A stretch of 22,234 bases of DNA from positions 152,501-174,734 of the forward strand of contig CAJNDS010000288.1 in assembly GCA_905221605.1 (NCBI GenBank). Direction: 5' to 3'. Source of the DNA: Symbiodinium natans. Its lineage: Eukaryota; Sar; Dinophyceae; Suessiales; Symbiodiniaceae. Position numbers and translations under genes: made by a program. Position 1 is the stretch's first letter, and each line of letters opens with the position of its first letter. The notes beneath the pieces are model-generated. The model worked only from the letters and a program-made list of their open reading frames with translations. It was not told where the DNA came from and ran no database searches. Below are positions 1 through 11,328 of this stretch, in pieces.

Positions 1-620
1 TCAAAGAAATTAAAATAATTGAATTAATTGAATTCTGGGGCCTCCCCCAGAATTCAATTAATTCAATTAATTGAATTCTTTGAATCTCTGGCCCTGAGCC
101 AGACCAATTGAATAATTCAATTAATTCAATTAATTTAATTAATTCAATTAATTAAATTAATTGAATTCTGGGGCCTCCCCCAGAATTCAAATAATTCAAT
201 TAGTTGAATTAATTGAATTCTGGGGCCTCTCCCAGAATACAATTAATTAAATTAATTGAATTAATTGAATTCTGGGGCCTCTCCCAGAATACAATTAATT
301 AAATTAATTGAATTAATTGAATTCTGGGGCCTCCCCCAGAATACAAATCATTTAATTATATGAATTAATTGAATTAATTGAATTAATTGAATTAATTGAA
401 TTATTTAAATGGTTTGGCTGAGGCCCGGGATCAAAGGAATTAAAATAATTGAATTAATTGAATTCTGGGGCCTCTCCCAGAATACAAATAATTCAATTAA
501 TTGAATTATTTGATTAAATTATTTAAATTGTCTGGCTAAGGCTACAATATTAAAGAAATTAAAATCATAGAATTATGTAAATTCTTGAGGAGGCACCAGA
601 ATTCAATTAATTCGAATAAT
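1..620. repeat. AT-rich palindromic satellite (GAATTC-CTGGGG hairpins)
   Basis: About six good copies and one decayed copy of a unit with core GAATTCTGGGG-CCTC-CCCCAGAATTC, embedded in AATTAATTGAATT-type sequence. In the first copy the arms (about 17-40 and 45-68) are perfectly complementary over 24 bases around a 4-base loop CCTC, so the DNA or a transcript could form a long cruciform or hairpin. Other cores lie near 165, 217, 267, 321 and 463; several read CAGAATAC in the right arm and so lose the terminal pairs. The copy near 573 is degenerate. There is no ORF. It reads as a local satellite or hairpin MITE-like family. Confidence 0.85.
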
Positions 621-751
621 TTAGTTATTTTAATTAATTAAATTTGTTTGCTTCCTAAATATTAAAAGAGTGTATATGACTATATGTAGGTTTTCAGCTT
701 AGCGCTATGCGGGGTTTACAGTTCTAGGTGTCTGGGCTTCTATTTCTTGAA

Positions 752-862
752 TCCTAAACCCTTAGCCCTAGCCCTAAACCCTAAACCTTAAACCCTAAAC
801 CTTAAACCCTAAACCCTAAACCCTAAACCCTAAACCTTAAACCCTAAACCCTAAACCTTAAA
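752..862. repeat. Internal telomere-type repeat array (CCCTAAA)
   Basis: About a dozen CCCTAAA units with CCTTAAA variants in one orientation. CCCTAAA/TTTAGGG is the telomere repeat of dinoflagellates, apicomplexans and plants. With unique sequence on both sides this is an interstitial tract, not a chromosome end. Confidence 0.9.
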
Positions 863-1401
863 TCGGGACATGAACACATCTCATTACTGAGTTGTGGTTA
901 TTCAGTTTTGACATCGGCCGAAGCTTGCCTTTTAGAGGCTGAGCTGATGGCTTGCGCAAGCGAAGGGTCCACTGACTTTATTTCTAGTCAAGGGGATAGG
1001 GTTTAGGGTTTCGAAGCTAAGTTGTTCAAGACCCTAAACTCTAAACCCGAAGCCTTAAACCCTAAACCTTAATGGCAGGATTGGAAGCCTCAGAGGTAAT
1101 GCTGCCGCGAACGGACACACTCAGAAGAGTGACTATAAGGTTTAGGGTTTGGGGTTCAGGGTTCAGGGTTTTTAAGGAGAAGATGGTTGTGCGTCTTTCG
1201 TAAGATGCTTCCACGCAACAACCAAGATATCATCGGTACAAGTCAGGGTTCAAGGCATCTAGGAGTAACATCTCCTACAGACCGGAACATGATTTAATCT
1301 GACATCAATAACAAATGAAAGGTAGTATAAAGAGCATTTTCAATAATATAGTCATAGAGGCAATAATTATAATAATGCTTTCTCACCGTTGTGCATTAAC
1401 T
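863..1401. other. Non-coding stretch between repeats
   Basis: Apart from the telomere-like scraps I see no supported gene. The small ORF beginning at 1315 overlaps the hairpin cluster and has no coding character. Confidence 0.6.
996..1172. repeat. Scattered telomere-like fragments in both orientations
   Basis: Short runs of TTTAGGG (about 998-1012 and 1138-1172, drifting to TTCAGGG) flank a CCCTAAA run (about 1030-1072) of opposite orientation. Similar scraps recur near 2470-2510 and 2625-2660. The drift and changes of direction suggest old pieces inserted during break repair or rearrangement. Confidence 0.75.
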
Positions 1402-1563
1402 CGGAGTGCTGCTATCGGCCTTCGGGAAAGCGGGGTACTGACATCGGTCCCCGAACACGGTGGTACTGTTATCGGTCCGCCGTCTCCCCCCATTCTTTGT
1501 TTCAATATATCTCGCCAACTCCATATCTAGACACGGTGGGACTGTTATCGGTCCACTGTGTCT
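1402..1563. repeat. Cluster of four hairpins with a shared 8-base loop
   Basis: Four stem-loops at 1402-1424, 1431-1453, 1457-1483 and 1529-1563. Loops are TGCTATCG, TGACATCG, TGTTATCG and TGTTATCG. Each loop is closed by two base pairs (AC/GT in three, GC/GC in the first); then comes one unpaired base on the 5' side; then a stem of 5, 5, 7 and 11 pairs, with an occasional G-T pair. Stem sequences differ between copies yet remain complementary, while loop and bulge position are kept. This looks like a selected or family-specific structure. Whether it acts as RNA or DNA is unknown. Confidence 0.75.
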
Positions 1564-1660
1564 AATGCTATAGAGTTTATATTTGTTTGTGTGATGGTTT
1601 TCATATTATATTTACAGCACTGTGTGTTTAATTTTACAGGAAAAGGTTAACTCACGGTCT

Positions 1661-2265
<605 letters not shown>

Positions 2266-2984
2266 TTTTTTTATGGCCGCACAAATCACGTGTTCAACTA
2301 CAAGCTAACCCTTGCCTGTAAGGTGCGGGAACGCCCGAATGGAAGCCGGCGTGAGGATTTTCAGAAGGTGTGGAAAAGGCTTTGTGTGCTCTCACTTCCA
2401 GACAGTCATGTTTTCTCTGAGGTGTAGCTTGCTTGAACTCTTTCACACCTAGACCTCCAGCCTTAAAGCCACCGCCTTGAACCTTGAACCCTAAACTTTA
2501 AACCTTTAAGCAGTGAGAAATACAAAATATGCTTATGTCAGTACGTGAGGTAAATGCAATGCTTCTTTACTTCAGATATTGCTCAAAACATAAACAAAAG
2601 AGAATATATTTTTAAAGGTATGGTTTAGTGCTTAAGGTTTGAGGTGTAGGGTTTAGGATTTAAAGTTGAAGTTTTCATGTTCAGAATTTAGAATGCTCTG
2701 AACTTTGAGACTAAAAGCCGTTAGGAAGTTCATAATATCGAGCAGATTAGAACAAGCTCTGTGCTTTGCATGTGGATGAAGGTTGTCTCTCCTGAAGTGT
2801 TTAAATGTGTTACGTCATCCGTTTATGTGCACAGTCTAGATGGTATGTCAAGAGCGAATGCGTGAATCATGAGCTTTATGCTCAAGACGATCTCGTAATT
2901 ATTTTCCGTGCGGTTCTCCTATACGCCGAAGGCTTGTCTCTTTGTTCTGCTTAGCTAATGCATAATGAATGTACCTACTCCACC
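2266..2984. other. Intergenic region upstream of the first gene
   Basis: No coding exon recognised. It holds telomere-like scraps near 2470-2510 and 2625-2660 and otherwise unremarkable AT-rich sequence leading to the splice acceptor at 2996. It probably holds the promoter of the downstream gene, but I see no motif I can name. Confidence 0.45.
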
Positions 2985-3001
2985 TTTTCTCTGCAGGGAA
3001 A
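2980..3001 (+). promoter_or_regulatory. Splice acceptor just before ATG; candidate spliced-leader addition site
   Basis: A pyrimidine-rich tract ending in CTGCAG lies five bases before an ATG that opens a lysine-rich frame. No upstream exon was recognised. In dinoflagellates mRNAs receive a 22-nt leader by trans-splicing, so an acceptor this close to the start codon fits a trans-splice site. The leader itself would be encoded elsewhere. An ordinary 5'-UTR intron is the alternative. Confidence 0.4.
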
Positions 3002-6000
3002 ATGGGCAAGAAGAAGCCGTCCCCGCACACCAAATGGAGCAAAAATGTCCGGGCGATGGCCACGCTCTTAGTTTGCCTGATAATTGTATATGTATATGAG
3101 CATATGTATATATATTAAGTTAGATAGTACATGGCCTAGGAATTCCAGAAACGTCTTCGAGACGGAGAGAAGGCGCCGAATAAATTCACCTGCAGTTTTT
3201 TTTTAAAGATTCATTTGTCGGCGAGGCGGCTTCTTCTGCGACTCCGGAGGCGATGCGTACTTTGCTGCTTACATACAGTAGTAACCGTATACGTTGCAGG
3301 TCAAGCCGGTCCTGAAGAAGAAGGACAAGAAGGTCACTTTCGGTGAAACAAAGGCCAATGGCAACCAATATCATCGTATATTTATATTTATAACTATGTC
3401 TGAGTGTCGCCAGGTGACCGTTGTGCAGTCGTACCGCGAGCTCAAGGAGCTCTGGTCATTCGCTTAAGAGTGTAGTTTTAATAAACAAGTGTAATTAATG
3501 CTTTTCAGATGCTCATTTGTGTAAGGCATCAACTTAACCACGCCGACGTCCTCACGACCTGCGAGAAATGCACCCGCCGTGTGCCACGGTCTGACGGTGT
3601 GATGAAGGCAGTGCAGAAGACTCTGACTGAACGCGCACTCTCTTATTTTCATTCGTGTAATGCAGGGCGCTCCAGGGCGAAGTGCCTTCGCCCAGTCCAT
3701 GATGATGCCTCAGATCTTTTTAGTACACTTAAGTGCTTGCTTATGTAACTTTACAAGCAAGTCACAGCTACGAGCTCATAGTAAGGTTCATCTGCGGCTT
3801 CTGCGTACGGCTGGAAGCAAGTCGAATGCACCCAACGCAGCCCGACTTAACAGTGTTGTGTTGTTTAGAAGTGCTAATGAAGCTCGTGCGGAGGTCGTCA
3901 AATCTACGACGGCGGCATACTTGAGACGAAGGACGCGTGCTTTGTGGGAGTTAGCGAGAAGTATAAATACTGCTGCAGGAATATCTCTTCTCGTCATGAA
4001 CTTTGGCGCAACAAGCTCAGACTCGTCGGGTTCCTGTGGGAAATGTAGTAGAAGTGAATAAAATACATATGTAGTCAAAAAATCAGTTTCTTTATTTTTA
4101 TTTTAATTAGTATGTAACAGTGACACACTCTAGCTTGTGAACGACTCATGTATGCTACAGAATCCTTTCATGTGTTATGGATCTGAGGTGACTCGCGCCG
4201 CGTCTTCCGACATCTTGCGCACATGAACTAGTCCATCGCAGAAAAAGACAGAAGCCGTCTGCTCCTAAATCAAGCTCAAGAGCATCGTATGTGACGCTAA
4301 CCGTCTGGGGTAATAGCGAAAGTATTTTCTGTTACTTGCTCGCAATGTTTAAGCTCAAGCAGCTTGCGCCAAATCAACGAAATTCGTACAAGGATACTTG
4401 GATGAATTTTCACGCGACCAGTGTACTATTGTTTTTGGTGGAGCTGAGGCTTATACGACTGCGTTCAGACCTCAGGCAGACATAGCGAAGGTTTAATACA
4501 AACAAGGGACAAGCTATCAGAGCATGTGGAGTGTGCTCAGGTGCATTGAGAAGCATATGTCTTTCGGAAGCACAAAAGCTTTTAATGTGACAAACGTATA
4601 CACGTGCGGCTCCTTGCATAAAAACTTAACTCCAAGGTCTTCGACTATGCGCTGGTCAAAAATGCGGTGGTTGATGGATGAAGATGGGCGTCTAAGCTGT
4701 GTTACTTATTTCTTCTTAAAATCTTGTCTCCAGAATAAAGATAAGGTTGAGCAGTGACTCCGAGCCGCCGACCTTCTCATCTTCTACGAGTCGCCGCTCA
4801 GCAAAAATATAATATTATAAAAAGACAAATAAAAAAAACAAAGAGGACCTGCGGTGCGTGTCCCTCGCTGGCGAACCGACGTGTGCCTTGACTGAACACA
4901 TACAACAGCTTCTGACAAAATAATATGTGTTTATTCTGTGTATGAGTGTGCTGAGGACGTCTGACGCCGTGATCACACCCGCAGAGTTTTTGAAAGGGTA
5001 CCCGAGCTTTATGTTTTGCCAGATTTATAAAAGTAAATTAACAATAGAAATGATAACTTATTTATATTGTTGCTTTTTCAAGGTATACTCCTCAGCACGG
5101 GGCAATCGATTGCGAAGCCAACGACATGTACCGGCCTGATGTTAAATATTGTTATTGTACTTATTCTATTTTGTGTATACAAACTTTAGACTATATCAGG
5201 ACACAGCAAGACGGACGCCGTCGTCGCGCAAGAAGCTGTTGGCATCTTACGTCAATTAATATATTGCAGATTTGCGACAATGACATGTCATGTTCTGTAT
5301 AGGGTTCGTCGATTCTGATGGACGCCTGACGAGGAGTGACATACATGATTAAATTGGTTAAGGTAAGTTTCTTTATCCATTCCTTTCTTTTGCAGGACGC
5401 ACAAGAAGAACATCATGTCGGTTCACGAGGGCATCGGTGCTGACGTCCATGATGACCTTCAACCGTATCTTGAACATATGCTGTCAGATTTATAATAATA
5501 AAAATAATGAAGGCAATCATATGTTAATAAATCTGCGAGGTATCATGCAAATGATTTCGTTCAGACGCAGCGTCTTCTGAACGTGGAGTTGCTACCTTAG
5601 TTTGTACTGCTTTGCTGTGCGCGCACACTTTTGCTTCTAGTGCAATTTCTAGCAGCCGAGGATTGCAGGCATTTATCACTGGCGTCTATTTCAGCAGCTT
5701 GCTTAATATACTAAACTTAGTAGTTTATACACCGTCACTTTTTTTAGAAGTATGCTCCAAGGTCAACCTATGTGGTTAACCAGAGCATCGAGAAGTTGAT
5801 CCAGATGGAGTAACGGCTTGAGTATACTTCTAGACCATATTAATGTGTTTGACGGATGCATGTTTTAATTTTAAGGTCAAATGCAGCGGACGAAAACTGT
5901 GCCATTCTCTGGACGTGCAGGTCTTAAAATGTAAATTCTTGTATAGTGTTGAGCTTTGTCACCTATTTCAAATAACTTTAAGCATGACATGTTATCGACT

Positions 6001-8085
6001 ATATGCTGCAAGGCATGACGATATGATGGATCCAGACATAAACGACAAGAATTTCAACTGGTATGATGGCCGCGATGAGTGTGGCCTGGCTTCTATTTAC
6101 TCTCTTTGTATAATGTTTTGATCTTCGTACGTGCAGGGAACTCCATCGGGTTTTGCCTCAAGAAGAAGTCTATCCTGACCTGTGATCTGGAAATGAGTCT
6201 TTGCTCCTTTTCTGCAATATATATTTCATTTAGATTGTTTTGAACGTGTCATGCTATAAGTTTTCTCAGGCGATGCTGTGGCGAAACAGATATTCGCACG
6301 TATGCGCAGCACAAAGCAATGCACAACGGCGAAGGCGACGTAGCCTGGCTTCGTAATAATTAAGCATCTGATTTGTACATTTGCAGGAGTCGCATTCTTG
6401 GTCGACATTGTCCCGGTCAGCTTGGTACAAAGGCTTCGCGCGCAAAGGACTTCAGCAGATTCAGTGTCTCAGAAACGAATACATTTGTTTTTTAATTGTA
6501 TAACAATGTAGACATCCATAGCAGACAGGACGTAACTCCTACTACGTTCGGCACAACATTCCTCGGCGTCGACGTCGAGGCACTTATTTGCCTAATATAT
6601 TTATATCATATATGCATAAGCACAACACAAAATATCTAAATTACAGATGTTGTGCTGTCAGATAGCGTTGTGCGACAGCATCAGCGCAGCTGGGCAGCCT
6701 TTAAATAATACTTGATGTCCTTTTTTTTGTACTGTATAATGAATAAAAAAAACGATCTGACAACATAAGGCAAGACATTCTTCGAGAATGTATGCTTGAT
6801 CAACTGCTTTCGTGCGCACGGAATCAAAGCGACGTACGAGCGCGACGGTCCTCTGTCGGCTCTCCAAGACGGCAACAGTATGCTGCGGCCATTCCAGTGT
6901 CTTCGCTTCAACTAAAAGGCACCCACTGAAGAATAAAAAACATTTAATCATTTAAGCTAAGGAAAAGTTTGGTGTGGATTCCGGACAGAATTATTTCAGG
7001 AGAAGGCAAGTATATTATCGCTGCAATGAACCATTTCATTGCGGTTCAAGTGATCGGCCAAGAATACAGCGTGAACTTGACTCATCGCCGACACACATGG
7101 AGACGAGCGTTTCTTGCCCCGGACCTCAAGGCGAGATTTTCACAGACTAATATCGCAGACATTAGATAAATGTTATGAATTTCTGTCAGGTGCCTTTCTT
7201 CATTTCTCCTGAAGATCGCCAAGTTTACATTAATCCAGCGGTGGCTGATCGCGTCTTTCGCGTCGAGGTTCTTAAATATACTAAAAAAAGTTTTAAGCAC
7301 AGCACACGACAAGATAGCAGGATCTCGCGGATGAAGACGATAATGATGCCCCGAGAAACAACGACGGCGACATTATTGGATCTGGTTTGGAGCAACTCGT
7401 CTGTCATGATGGACGTGGGAATGACAAGAATCCAGTATGAATCAAGTTAGAGTGATGAACAAGGTCTGCGATGATGCACGAGCTTCAGAAGACATCAATC
7501 AATCAGAACGACGCTGTGCCTGTTTTTTTTTTAATCAGGATTGTGTAGTTTATATCAGCATCGTTTCCATCAAGTAATCATGATTAATGTTCTCCGAGAT
7601 AAAGAACTTCCAACACGATTATTTTATGTTTCTTTAAAAAAGCTTGTAGTGCACAAGCCAGTAGCCTTCAATATATACCTGTTTAAATCAATGTGACAAG
7701 TATCTTACAAATGACAATGACTTTCTTTTTTTTAAAATCTAGACATAATGCACGTCGAAACCATGTTTTCTAAAAAAATGAATCTTAGAACATATATTAG
7801 TAAACAATTGCGTACTGAGGCCGCGATCATCGAGATGAACCTTCAGAATGCATATTCATGGAGGCAGACTCAGAGATGCTTTGTTTTTGCTTGGTGAAGA
7901 TAATAAAGACTGAGTCGAGTTGTAGTCATTCTTTACGTAAAACTAATATGTTTATTTATAATTCGTCTTTTACCTTGCAAGCGTTTAAACTTTTAATTTA
8001 ACACAATGTTCGCATTCGCACAAAGGCCAATCGAGAATGGGAGGACGATGACGCTCGCAGCGTGGACGTGTTGCATGCTCGAAGT
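3002..8085 (+). CDS. Intron-rich gene of unknown function with a possible cysteine-peptidase-like C-terminal half
   Basis: Many short exons separated by AT-rich introns; most acceptors are AG|G and donors GT, GC or GA. It starts MGKKKPSPHTKW at 3002 with a basic N-terminus. Clear exons: 3300-3353, 3414-3446, 3666-3712, 4637-4666, 4846-4890, 4956-5021, 5083-5140 and about 5397-5482. A phased run follows (5762-7434), then exons 7820-7882 and 8026-8085. The stretch 3720-4630 is poorly resolved. Near the end, an exon around 6647-6713 has several Cys, one at 6962-7070 contains the strand-like NHFIAVQVIGQEY, and 7321-7434 is acidic. Cys followed by His in a beta strand suggests a papain-fold peptidase, but only weakly. 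The phase at 8085 would permit splicing to 8215, so this may be the 5' part of the next gene. Exon edges are approximate and no product is named. Confidence 0.55.
5762..7434 (+). other. Best-phased exon run of the first gene
   Basis: Exons 5762-5809, 5876-5920, 6013-6080, 6137 to about 6189, about 6248-6342, 6387-6463, 6529-6579, 6647-6713, 6780-6896, 6962-7070, 7190-7267 and 7321-7434 join with matching phases and no internal stop, apart from uncertain edges around 6189-6342. Donors are GT in most, GC after 6579, and GA after 6713 and probably near 6189. The consistency of phase over about twelve junctions is strong evidence of a real, probably intact gene. The acidic last exon contains GDIIGSG, resembling the GD(I/Y)xGGS motif of the downstream polyprotein. 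Confidence 0.6.
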
Positions 8086-8214
8086 GCGGCTTAGTTCAGT
8101 AGTTAAATATATATTTATTATGAGTTAGCTGATATTTATAGTAGTGGTTTCACCTGTATAGTAACGTCTAATGAAGAACTGCAATCGATTTTTTTTAGTA
8201 CTTCAAACGGGTAG

Positions 8215-11200
8215 ACTTTATTGTCTCAAACCAGGTCGGCTGGATTAACAGAAACCGAGACACGTTGCGGCGTGTCTTCGAGCCTGCAGACCGGCGACAT
8301 CCTGGGGGGTTCCGACAGTTTCGACAACACAGATCATATGGATCCTCTAAGATTTGCAATTTCCCAGTATGTTGTCTGCTGTCGAATTGAACAGATACAC
8401 GACATCACGATGAAATTCATACAAGAGATGGTCACGGATTCGACACTATGGGATGCCTTACCAGATCCGTTCGCAATGTACATTGATGGACGTACATGGA
8501 ATCACTATATTCACAGCGTTATCTTCAGGGCCAGCCATGTGACACCCTTTGTATCCCTCAATTGCATGTTGTCCGGGCAGCGAGTCTTCAATGGTGTCAT
8601 CCGCAGCGAGTCACTATCAGATGTTTCTCGTGCAACCAAGCGTTTGCGAGTATGGACCAACATCGCGTTGCAGATCAGTGCGTGTTGGCGATTTGGAGTG
8701 AAGATGTCGATGCCATCTCCGGTTGACACACAGAAGTCAAAACGAATGTGGGAAAGGGAAATTTACCAAGTCAGACGAAGTTTCTTGCTGCTGAAGTCTA
8801 TATCGCAAGAAATACACAACGATATACAAGAAGTTTCAGAAGAACATTTCAGTGGCGAAGTAAATCACAATGACTGTGATTTATTTTTATATTCAGAAAC
8901 CCAGCACCTCGGAGACTATACAGGTGGTGCCACAGACGGAATGCCGTGCGCGGAGATAATCGAACAATTACCGGCCTTCTATTTCAATGTGCAGTTTTTG
9001 AAAGCATTAGCTTGCACTTGCAAGTCTTTGCTGGCCGTTGTGAGAAGTACAAGTAACTGGACGGATCGAACAGTTCATGTTAATCAATTGTGGCCAGACG
9101 ATGGAGCAACGTTTCGCACTATGACAAGACTTCTTACGTCTGCTAGAGCTATTTGCGTGAACTTGTCACAGGTTACGCAGTTCTCCAGAATTCCTTACAA
9201 TGCTCGCCTGTGTTGGACCGTGAATACAACTCCAGTGTTTTTACAGGAAAGCACTTACACGGTTGGATTTCGGTCTGAAGCTCCACTAATGGGAATGGCA
9301 TGCTTCAATGTGCATATTCCTATCGAGACTTGCGGAATATATATTGGTGTGGAAGAAAGCAGTACAGCTAAACGCTCTTATTGCAGAATCGACAACATTG
9401 GCTTGGAAGATATTGCATGGTCTTTCGGTCTTGATGATATAGCACCAGTTCTACATCGGTCCGCAAGTCGGCACAGACCACTTCTGAATCAGCGAAACAC
9501 TTTTGGTATTCGCTGGAATCAAAAAAATTTCTTCATCGCTTTGAATAATGTGGGGGTATCCAGTGCGACTCTTCGAGATACAGAATCGCTTGCTGCTGAG
9601 CCGCTGTCTCATGTTTTCATGTGGATATTTTGCAGACAACGACCTGCTCCGCTGGAAATCCAAACGGTGCCTTCCCCGATCGACGTGCATGCAGTCGTCA
9701 GATGTGCTATCTGCAAGCGTGACTATAATCTCTCCTCTCCGCACTGGCGGATGTGTTCTCTTTGTCATACATGGATTTGCGAGGATCACAAGCGACTTCA
9801 CCCAGAGAGACTCTGCCCGCATTGCGTGATGCAGCTCGGTGATTATATTGGTGGCAGTACCAATTTCTTCCCTATATTCGAGGAGTCGCCGGTGATCTAC
9901 ACGCCCGGTTCGTCTCCTCGAGTCATGAGATTATATCGATTGTGGGATCGTAGTATCACAATCATGCGATTACTTCCGAATGAGATTCCGTTCGAAGTGA
10001 TGCAGGATGCGTTTGACAATGCGACTAGAAGAATCAACATCCTCGCGGCAGTCCCCGGAGATGAAATCAAGACGCTACTTTTCATGGCGGTGCCTGAGCT
10101 TACCGTTCGCGAAGGCAATTTATGTTATTGTTTGTTCATCATAGGGCAGTATGGATTAGATCAAGCTGTTGTCGTGCCGTTTCTTCCGCGACCAAGCTGG
10201 GATGGTTTGTGGTTATTCTTGGAGATCGCGTTTGGCTTCTCTAAGCTTCCAGGTTCGTCATTTGAAATCCAAGTGAATGACTTTGTGTTCACAGAGAACG
10301 ATGACATCGCATGGCTTCCTTCACAATGCTTGGGGCGATTACTCATGACGTCGCCTGCAAACCAGCAGTTTGCACTACCGCCCTTTAATGGCACTCCGAC
10401 ACCTTTGCCTCGTTCTCAAGAAGAGTTCCTTCGCTTGTTTCGTAGCGAGTGGACGGCAGATAAAATTTATTATAGTAATTTGCGTGGCGTGTGCAATTTA
10501 TGCAGAAAGCCTTTAGTGGAGAGCTGCCCTTGGCGCGAACTGGCGATACAGGGAAGATTAGGTTTCTTTTGCTCGCAGGCTTGCGCTATTGTTCAGCATA
10601 CATTTCGCGTTAATCGACGCGGCGTGCAACACGCTTTCCAAGCAACGACTAATGTGCCAGCGTGTGTGCATCCACGCTTGCTGGAATTATACCATGGAAT
10701 CAAGTATGCGTTTGGGCATGAAGCACGCAGGTTTCAGCTGTTGCCAGGGACTGTGACAGGACATCCGACGTGGATTGAGTCTGACGGTGTCCGGCTCGGA
10801 TGCAGTCTAACGCAAGACTTGCCTGGCGATGTGCTCTCGTGTAGTTTTCCTGATTATTCTGGAGGATCTACTAAGGCAACTGATGAGTACATCCTCTTGA
10901 CTCAACCTAGTGGATCTACTACATTTCAGCAATGCATGTCGATCGACAGAGTCAGGCTTCGTGTGTTATATTTCCTCGCTCGTTTAGCTGAAGACGATGC
11001 GCCAATGGTCTGCTTGCCCAGCCATTCTTTGTATACTTGCGCGAATTGTACAGCTACACCTGTTTTGCTTCATCCACAGCCTGTTCGATTTCATCATCTA
11101 CCCGATCGATGGAGAACAGAAACACAGACAACTTCTCCGGCAGAAGACCCAAGTACGGTTTCTTGGGCGTGTTATTTTTGTTTTGGCCTGTAAGTTCATA

Positions 11201-11328
11201 AACATGAGATAATACTGAACGCTTTGGACGCACAGGTTGAGAGGATGGAAAGAGATGCAGTGCCTCAAAGTTGCGCACTCACTAGAGGGCGCACAACATC
11301 GTCAATTCCTGGAGATTATTGTGGTGGA
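8215..11328 (+). CDS. Polyprotein region 1: F-box/SPRY-like and zinc-cluster segments separated by GDYxGG motifs
   Basis: Exons 8215-11157 and 11236-11328 in one frame; residue numbers count from 8221. An acceptor at 8214 or AG|G at 8234 is likely; the first ATG is 8338, but a GDILGGS motif at residues 25-31 lies before it, so coding probably starts upstream. Segments: about 31-230, unrecognised; 237-539, with an F-box-like helix pair (IIEQLPAFYFNVQFLKAL) near 243-285, an SPRY/B30.2-like stretch about 330-445, then a C4-C-H-C2 cross-brace zinc cluster (Cys495, 498, 512, 515, 520, His523, Cys532, 535); 546-876, with another cysteine pair set (758, 761, 784, 788); 883 to about 1010, short and Cys/His-bearing. 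F-box, SPRY and cross-brace zinc domains are typical of ubiquitin ligases. Domain calls are by eye; the ORF itself is certain. Confidence 0.75.
8293..8313 (+). other. GG motif 1 (GDILGGS)
   Basis: First copy of the repeated motif, at residues 25-31, followed by DSFDN. It fits hydrophobic-x-Gly-Gly/Ser, the pattern cut by adenovirus-type proteases. The cleavage role is inference. Confidence 0.55.
8911..8934 (+). other. GG motif 2 (GDYTGGAT)
   Basis: Second copy, residues 231-238. It separates an unrecognised N-terminal segment from the F-box/SPRY-like segment. Confidence 0.7.
9838..9861 (+). other. GG motif 3 (GDYIGGST)
   Basis: Third copy, residues 540-547, four residues after the last ligand of the cross-brace zinc cluster, exactly where a domain boundary is expected. 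Confidence 0.7.
10849..10872 (+). other. GG motif 4 (PDYSGGST)
   Basis: Fourth copy, residues 877-884, with Pro replacing the first Gly. It separates the third segment from a short Cys/His-bearing segment. Confidence 0.7.
11158..11235 (+). other. Intron 1 of the polyprotein gene (78 bp)
   Basis: Donor GTTTCTTGG, acceptor CGCACAG|G. It removes the stop at 11191 and keeps the frame (78 = 3 x 26), leading directly to the exon carrying the fifth GG motif. The donor is identical over nine bases to that of the intron at 16738. A GTAAGT at 11190 is a competing donor but shifts the frame away from that motif. Confidence 0.6.

Noticed and set aside
3660-4061. 133-codon ORF
   Set aside because: Only its start (3666-3712) looks like an exon; the rest runs through sequence with intron character and shows no recognisable domain.
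5843-6121. 92-codon ORF
   Set aside because: It reads through introns of the first gene; the phased exons 5876-5920 and 6013-6080 use a different frame.
8086-8214. Terminal inverted repeats pairing with 17767-18020
   Set aside because: Shared short words (such as GTTAGCT) are in direct orientation and too short; no convincing inverted match or flanking duplication.
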